Source: Eumeta japonica (taxonomy: Eukaryota > Arthropoda > Insecta > Lepidoptera > Psychidae). From it: a DNA stretch of 64,000 nucleotides. The notes below the pieces were generated by a model that did no database searches, was not told the origin of the DNA, and worked only from the letters and a program-made list of their open reading frames with translations. Shown one piece after another: positions 58,648 to 64,000 of the stretch (its first letter is position 1; each line of letters begins with the position of its first letter). The stretch covers positions 21,716 to 85,715 of the forward strand of contig BGZK01002020.1 of the NCBI GenBank assembly GCA_005406025.1, in the 5' to 3' direction. The position numbers and the translations under genes are program-made.

Positions 58648-61600
58648 TTTAGCTTGTTGGGGCTACGCTTCTTCTCTACCTAACTGTTTAAATGTTACTT
58701 TATGGTTTAAGAGACTAGTTTTAATAAATATTTCTAAAAAAAGACGCAGTGTACGTGTAACAGCAGAAAAGGCTAATTTAATTTTTTTCCATTACCAGTA
58801 CTATTTATAATTAATTTAGGCTTGTCTATTTCAATGTTTTGTCGAAATAATACCTATTCAATTTTCATCTCCTTAACCTGTTCATAAACCGAAATATTAA
58901 CACCGGTGACTATATACTGAATTCAGTAGAAATAATTCCTACATAACGAAAGGCACTCGATTCAACCAATAACTCATTGGACTGACTGCGATTAAATAGA
59001 TACGAATCAACGAATATTTGCTTATATTTAAGTCATTAGAATCAAAAGTATCACAACGTACCCGCTATATTAGCGTTGAAACCATGTACTGGCCGATTAG
59101 TGCTTTTTAATATACGCGCCGGTTAATGAACGGTTCGCGATAGGATAAAGACGTCGTCCGAAAAGAGAGATAAGTACGGACGTAACTAACCCTGTAATCA
59201 TTGTAAAAGAAGTTTCATTGCAACCGCATTTAGTTCGGCCAACTAGGCCTCCTGGATGATCAACAACCGCGAGTGATATTCGAGTTTGCTCGTTAAACTT
59301 CACCGGTGAGCTGGCAACGCGGCTGAAAGCAGGCTAGGTCTCACGAACAGCTAATATGGCTTTGGATTTGGCATTGCGATGGGATTCTTTTGTATTTTAT
59401 GATTCAAGATTGGATTGGCGATGCAATTTTAAAAAATAATTCCCAGTTCAACCGGAACTTATATCATTTGAATTAATAAACGGGAAAATATCAAGCGATG
59501 ATAACATATGCGATTTTTGCGATTGTGTAGATATGAGAAAATTCCCTGTTAATTTGAAATGTTTGAATAGCGTTTATGCCTGATTAAAGATCTTTTATGA
59601 TAATGTTGGTTTCACAGAAAATCTATTTTATTTTATTTAATCGAATAATAGTGATGTAATAATTGTGAAATGAAAATGAAATCGAGTGTTGACAAAATGT
59701 ATCGTTTTATTGCCCAACGAGAACATTTAAATATCTTTATTTTGTAGGTATAGAATTTCATGAAATATGTCATTGTGGAATTCTTTGGTATTAATGTAAA
59801 CGCAATACGTCGATTTCTACAAATTTATTTTGTTGTATTTTTTTGATTCTATACTAATAGAAATAAATTCACAATTAACATTTTAAAAAAAATTGAAATT
59901 TCCGTCCCACGTGATTTTGGAGAAATAAGATCACTCAGTCGTTTTGATATTTTAATTTTAAGATTCTTGAAAAACCAAGGTTCCCATGAGTGCACACAAA
60001 TTCTCTATGTGTTTATTATCATATATATGCAACTGGATATTATAATTTATTTGTCAAAATTACAAGTCACATCACCATAGAGTATATATTTCTTGACATA
60101 TTTATAAAGAAAAGTGAAAGAAATGACTGATACAGCAAGCCAATTATATAGTCAATTAATTATACAGCATATATATGTCCAATCACAACAACTTGCATTA
60201 TTTAACTAGTAGGCTTGGCCTTGACCAATCTATAAAACAAAACAAGACAGGATGCGTGTATGTAAGAAGCGGCAACATAGCCTGGAAACAATCTTCTATT
60301 TATTTATATTTGAGGGATATCGAATCTGCTCACTGATTTCTCATGTCCCCTATTTTTATTTTTGATCTAAATACTTTTATTACATTCAGAACTGGTCTCA
60401 GTTAACAATGAACCATATATTTTAGGGTCGTTTGGGCTATTTCAGATTAGAAACTTAATTAGTACATTATTTCTGAACTGCTCAAGACGACCTCAGTGTT
60501 CATAGGTATGATTTTTATTTTACGTTTTATATTTTTGCATTGATTTCATATACTAGCTGTCCACAATGGTCAGATGATAATTTATTTATGACCAACTTAT
60601 ACTGTGGTTTAATATTTGTGAACATTATCGGCAAGTTGAAGCACCTGTGATCCTGGTCGGTCAGATATAATTTTTAAATTATAACATTTGAATAAAGATT
60701 TAATTCTAGTACATAGATAAGAATTTTCCAATAGATTTACATTAAAATCTCCTATACAGCAATATATTTACTATTGTTACTATTTATATTAAAATATCAA
60801 CCATATTTTTTTCGAAAATTGATGCCTTTGTTCAAAAACATGTTGCCATTGGTAGAGAGACAAAATCCAATTGGTAATAATTTTAGGACTCTGATCAACT
60901 AAAACTAACCAAATAATAAAAGAAATATCAAATAATAAAACAATTTCATTTATAAAAGATAGTTTAAGAAATACTAACGAAGATTAATTTAGTATTTGCA
61001 TGTTAAACCTTATCGGTTTGCGTTTACGTATGTATATATATACATAAGCATAAGGTTTTAAAAACGATTTCTAAAAATTGTGTCGATGCATAGAAGAGCA
61101 TAATTCCTTTCACTCATTGTACAGCTGCGGTTTGCTCAGCAATATTTACATTACATTGCGTCGTGCTCGCCGGGTGCTCGGGTTCGAATCTGTTCTAGTG
61201 TAAACTGTTTTTATTATTTTTTTTACTGTTTAATCCTGTGGACTTACTGTTATTGTATTTATTTTATTAAAGTCTTGTGAGCTTTCAATAACACTACATA
61301 TTTTTCTTAAATATCTACTTGTATTAATTAATCGACAATTGACATTTCGGCTCGTTCACTTATAAATCAATTTACACTTTCCATCTGAGATTTAGAACAA
61401 AGTTGAAGCTGCGCTTTTAGAACTTAAAGCGTTTAGAGAAATGTGATTGCCTTGTAGACGAGAGTTATGATCACGAGGACAGTAAGAGCGGTCATATTTA
61501 TGAATAAAATTAAAAAGACGAATTAGTCGAACTAGACATTGGCGTAATGACCTAAGTGGTCGACGCGATCGCTTGCAAGACTGGCTAATGACACAGATGA

Positions 61601-62479
61601 TTGTCGGAATTGTTTGAGCCTTCATCCTGAAGCCCGAAGAACTGCGATAATAGAATTAGGAAGCATAAGTTACAACACCAATCGGAGTGAATAGAGTGAA
61701 CGAAACGTTGTGCAGCAATGTTGGAAACGCCAACTGACACGCAGTCATGTACGGCCTAACATGCCAAAAGCAAAGAAATATTTTAAATAAATAAATTTAC
61801 TAAACGTTCTACAAGAATTATAAAACCATTTAAATAATAACACAAAAAAATGATTTGAAAACAGAACCTAGACTTATATCTTAAAAAGTTATGAACAAAA
61901 CTCTTTGAAAGGGATTTTGAGTGTCAAAGTCTGCAGTAAATGCAACTTTCAAAATAATTTAGCAGAATTAATTGCACAAATTGAGTAGAACAAATTGAAT
62001 TTAAATTTAAACCCTCAAACATTTTTTAATTAAGCCATGATATTTTTCCGAGGAGTCTGGATTGAACGGTTTGCACCAAGAAACAAAACAGATGACCGGC
62101 AGTCCACGCTGACTCGATGCGCTCGAAAGCGCGTCAACACGCGGCACCAACAGATGGGCAAAACATAATAGAAAGGATTGTTCAGTTAGGTCGATGGGCT
62201 TATAAACTCAGCCGTCTTGGATTTGAAAAAGATATTATGGAAAATGAAAAAATTAAATTTCCAATCAAATAATTTGATTGGCAAAAGAAAAGACTAACAA
62301 AAATATATTGTTAACTGCTTCAAAACTAAATAGTATGATAAATATATCGTACTTATAGTAATTTTGCTCGCTTTTCCATTCAGCCAGAGCTTGAAAATAA
62401 AAATAATTATAGACATAAATTAAATATTTTATTTACACTTTGACATGTCACTGAAATAAATTTCATTTTATTGACACCA

Positions 62480-64000
62480 ATTAAATTATTTTAAATATTT
62501 TCTTAAGAAGCAAAGTACTTCCATCAAAATTTATTGTACAACAATTGGCTAAGCTATTATTATAATAATAACATGGAAGATATGGACAAACAATTGGTGA
62601 TTCTATTGATGTATTTGACATTGAAGATTTAAATTAGTTCGTTGGACAAGCTGAGTACTTTTGCACTTTTCGACATTATTTAAAATCGTAACACCTGACA
62701 AAGAGAAAAAACAATAATATAGTACCTGAGATTCGACCCAATGACAAAGAAAAAAATCTAACAATAAAAGGGTATGATCAATCTGGTGCATCAAAATATA
62801 TGTAAGTACAGAACTGGAAATTCAGTTATTCATAAATCAAAATGAGATTGACATATTATATATTACAGAACATTGGACTAGAAGTCATCAAGCAAGTTCG
62901 TTCAGTAGAGCCATGCATGGAGGCTCCTAATATATAATATAAAATATAAAGACCTGTTCAAATATTGTGAGCCTGTCTGTTGAGCGAACTATTGAAGTGG
63001 TCTCATAGAAATAGAGCAGCTTGTTATAGTAAGTGTATACAAACCCTTAAGTCACTCATCAGATTCGGAGATGGATGATATTTATTTCAAGAAAATCGTA
63101 AATATATTGTTGTTTTCGGAAACTTTTCGAATGAATAAAATCTCTATTCGAACGTTATAATTTAGACAATATATTTTGGAACCGACTAGGTTCACAGCTA
63201 CTCGTTATCCTGTCTGATAATATATTTACAAATGTTAATCCAGAGTATAAGTCAGTTATAAGTTCATTATCATCTAATCATTGTCGACGTTACGTTTAAA
63301 ATCAATGATAAAAGAATATAAAACGTAAAATCAAAATTGTGCCTGTGAACACTGGTCGTCTTGAACAGTTTAGATTTAATCTATTAAAAAGGTGTCTGAC
63401 TTGTCATATTGTAAAGACCCAAATGAATTATATAGTCTACTGTTGACTATAACCAGGTTCAATACAACAAATGTTTTAAATAAAAACATCAATGTTAATT
63501 ATACCTTTATCATTTAGTGATTAAGCGACAGTGGTATTCATTCTAGTAGACGCAAATTGCACAAACTTTATGAGAAAGAGAGCGTATAACAACTCAGATA
63601 TATTTATCCAATACGTAAGAAATTATTCCTGATCTTGAAGTGTGTGCACTCGCAACCAATATTTATCTGTAATAAAATAAAAAAGAGCAAATATGGTAAA
63701 GACTACTTGGAATATAATAAATAGTGAAACTGGAAACGATATCCCGACATTTAGAATTTTAATTAAAATTAATGACTAAATTTTAAACAAAGACATAAAA
63801 TTGCATTTGCTTTTGAAAAGTTCTTTGCTAGTATTCTAGTTTCAACTGCACAATCTCTGAAGTCATCGCGCATTCCTCGCCGAATCTTGCTGGAAACGTA
63901 ACGTCGATGTTTGGGGCGTTTCATTTGCATTTACCCACGTCCATTATAATGACATTCTTAAAGACCAAATGTATAAAAATGAGAAAACTGCCTATCTTGA
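62480..64000 (+). mobile_element. Decayed jockey-like LINE, runs off the window
   Basis: Plus-strand pieces read FINQNEIDILYITEHWTRSH near 62830 (an endonuclease strand containing ITEHW), EQLVIVSVY-like text and SEMDDIYFKKIVNILLFSET near 63060, then TTWNIINSETGNDIPTF near 63700 (typical linker between endonuclease and reverse transcriptase). Stops are frequent. The same class as the fragment at 51520-51790 but in the opposite orientation. Confidence 0.6.

Larger units (their letters stand above)
55833..62470 (-). other. Upstream DIP intron sequence, no further exon found
   Basis: I searched the minus strand for the start of Ig1 and a signal peptide and found none. Minus-strand frames at 55893-56129, 59097-59303 and 61392-61625 lack Ig motifs. 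It contains short repeats listed separately. Confidence 0.5.

Noticed and set aside
61140..61200. tRNA-like box B (GGTTCGAATC) at about 61180
   Set aside because: No convincing box A at the right spacing and no cloverleaf; not called as tRNA or SINE.
59097..61625. Minus-strand frames at 59097-59303 and 61392-61625 as possible upstream DIP exons
   Set aside because: No Ig strand, cysteine pattern or signal peptide, and no splice sites in phase 1 at suitable places.
1..64000. CRISPR array, operon or other prokaryotic system
   Set aside because: No regularly spaced identical repeats and no compact gene clusters; intron-containing genes show that this is eukaryotic DNA.

Overview
The window looks like nuclear DNA of an insect, most likely a moth or butterfly (Lepidoptera). 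It is AT-rich, has small exons separated by kilobase introns, and is full of degraded transposons (mariner, hAT, non-LTR, gypsy-like). Several short repeat types resemble repeats I know from lepidopteran genomes. That last point is recognition from memory, not a search.

One protein-coding gene can be supported. It lies on the minus strand and spans at least 26532 to 55832. Seven exons encode the 3' part of a three-Ig-domain cell-surface protein of the Dpr-interacting protein (DIP) / lachesin-like (IgLON) family. Every intron between them is phase 1. In transcript order the exons are 55832-55647 (end of Ig1), 54457-54302 (first half of Ig2), 37005-36877 (second half of Ig2), 34168-34031 (first half of Ig3), 32909-32760 (second half of Ig3), 27475-27392 (juxtamembrane linker) and 26632-26532 (C-terminal tail and stop). 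The signal peptide and first part of Ig1 are not recognisable here and probably lie beyond base 64000. The five downstream exons read cleanly. The two upstream exons carry clustered small indels: a compensating +1/-1 pair in one, and several deletions including a lost Ig cysteine codon in the other. This suggests a poorly polished assembly patch or local decay.

Layout: bases 1 to about 26000 are the 3' flank, with no supported gene. They hold interspersed repeats, a mariner relic (6890-7960), a hAT transposase relic (20525-21660), a SINE-like repeat (23560-23885) and GC-rich patches. The 5.3 kb intron at 27476-32759 carries a 2 kb foldback-type element (29539-31555) made largely of diverged roughly 200-235 bp repeats. 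The 2.7 kb intron at 34169-36876 has a strong GC-rich block. The 17.3 kb intron at 37006-54301 holds two related mariner relics, a fragment of another mariner family, a complete hAT MITE with target-site duplication, a gypsy-like gag relic, a LINE endonuclease fragment and several GC-rich blocks. The region 55833-64000 is upstream intron with repeats and a decayed jockey-like LINE running off the end.

I found no convincing new multi-gene system. The most unusual items are the foldback element, the indel cluster in the DIP exons and several near-perfect inverted repeats. Family assignments come from memory of protein families; exon borders come from splice signals, reading phase and conserved motifs.
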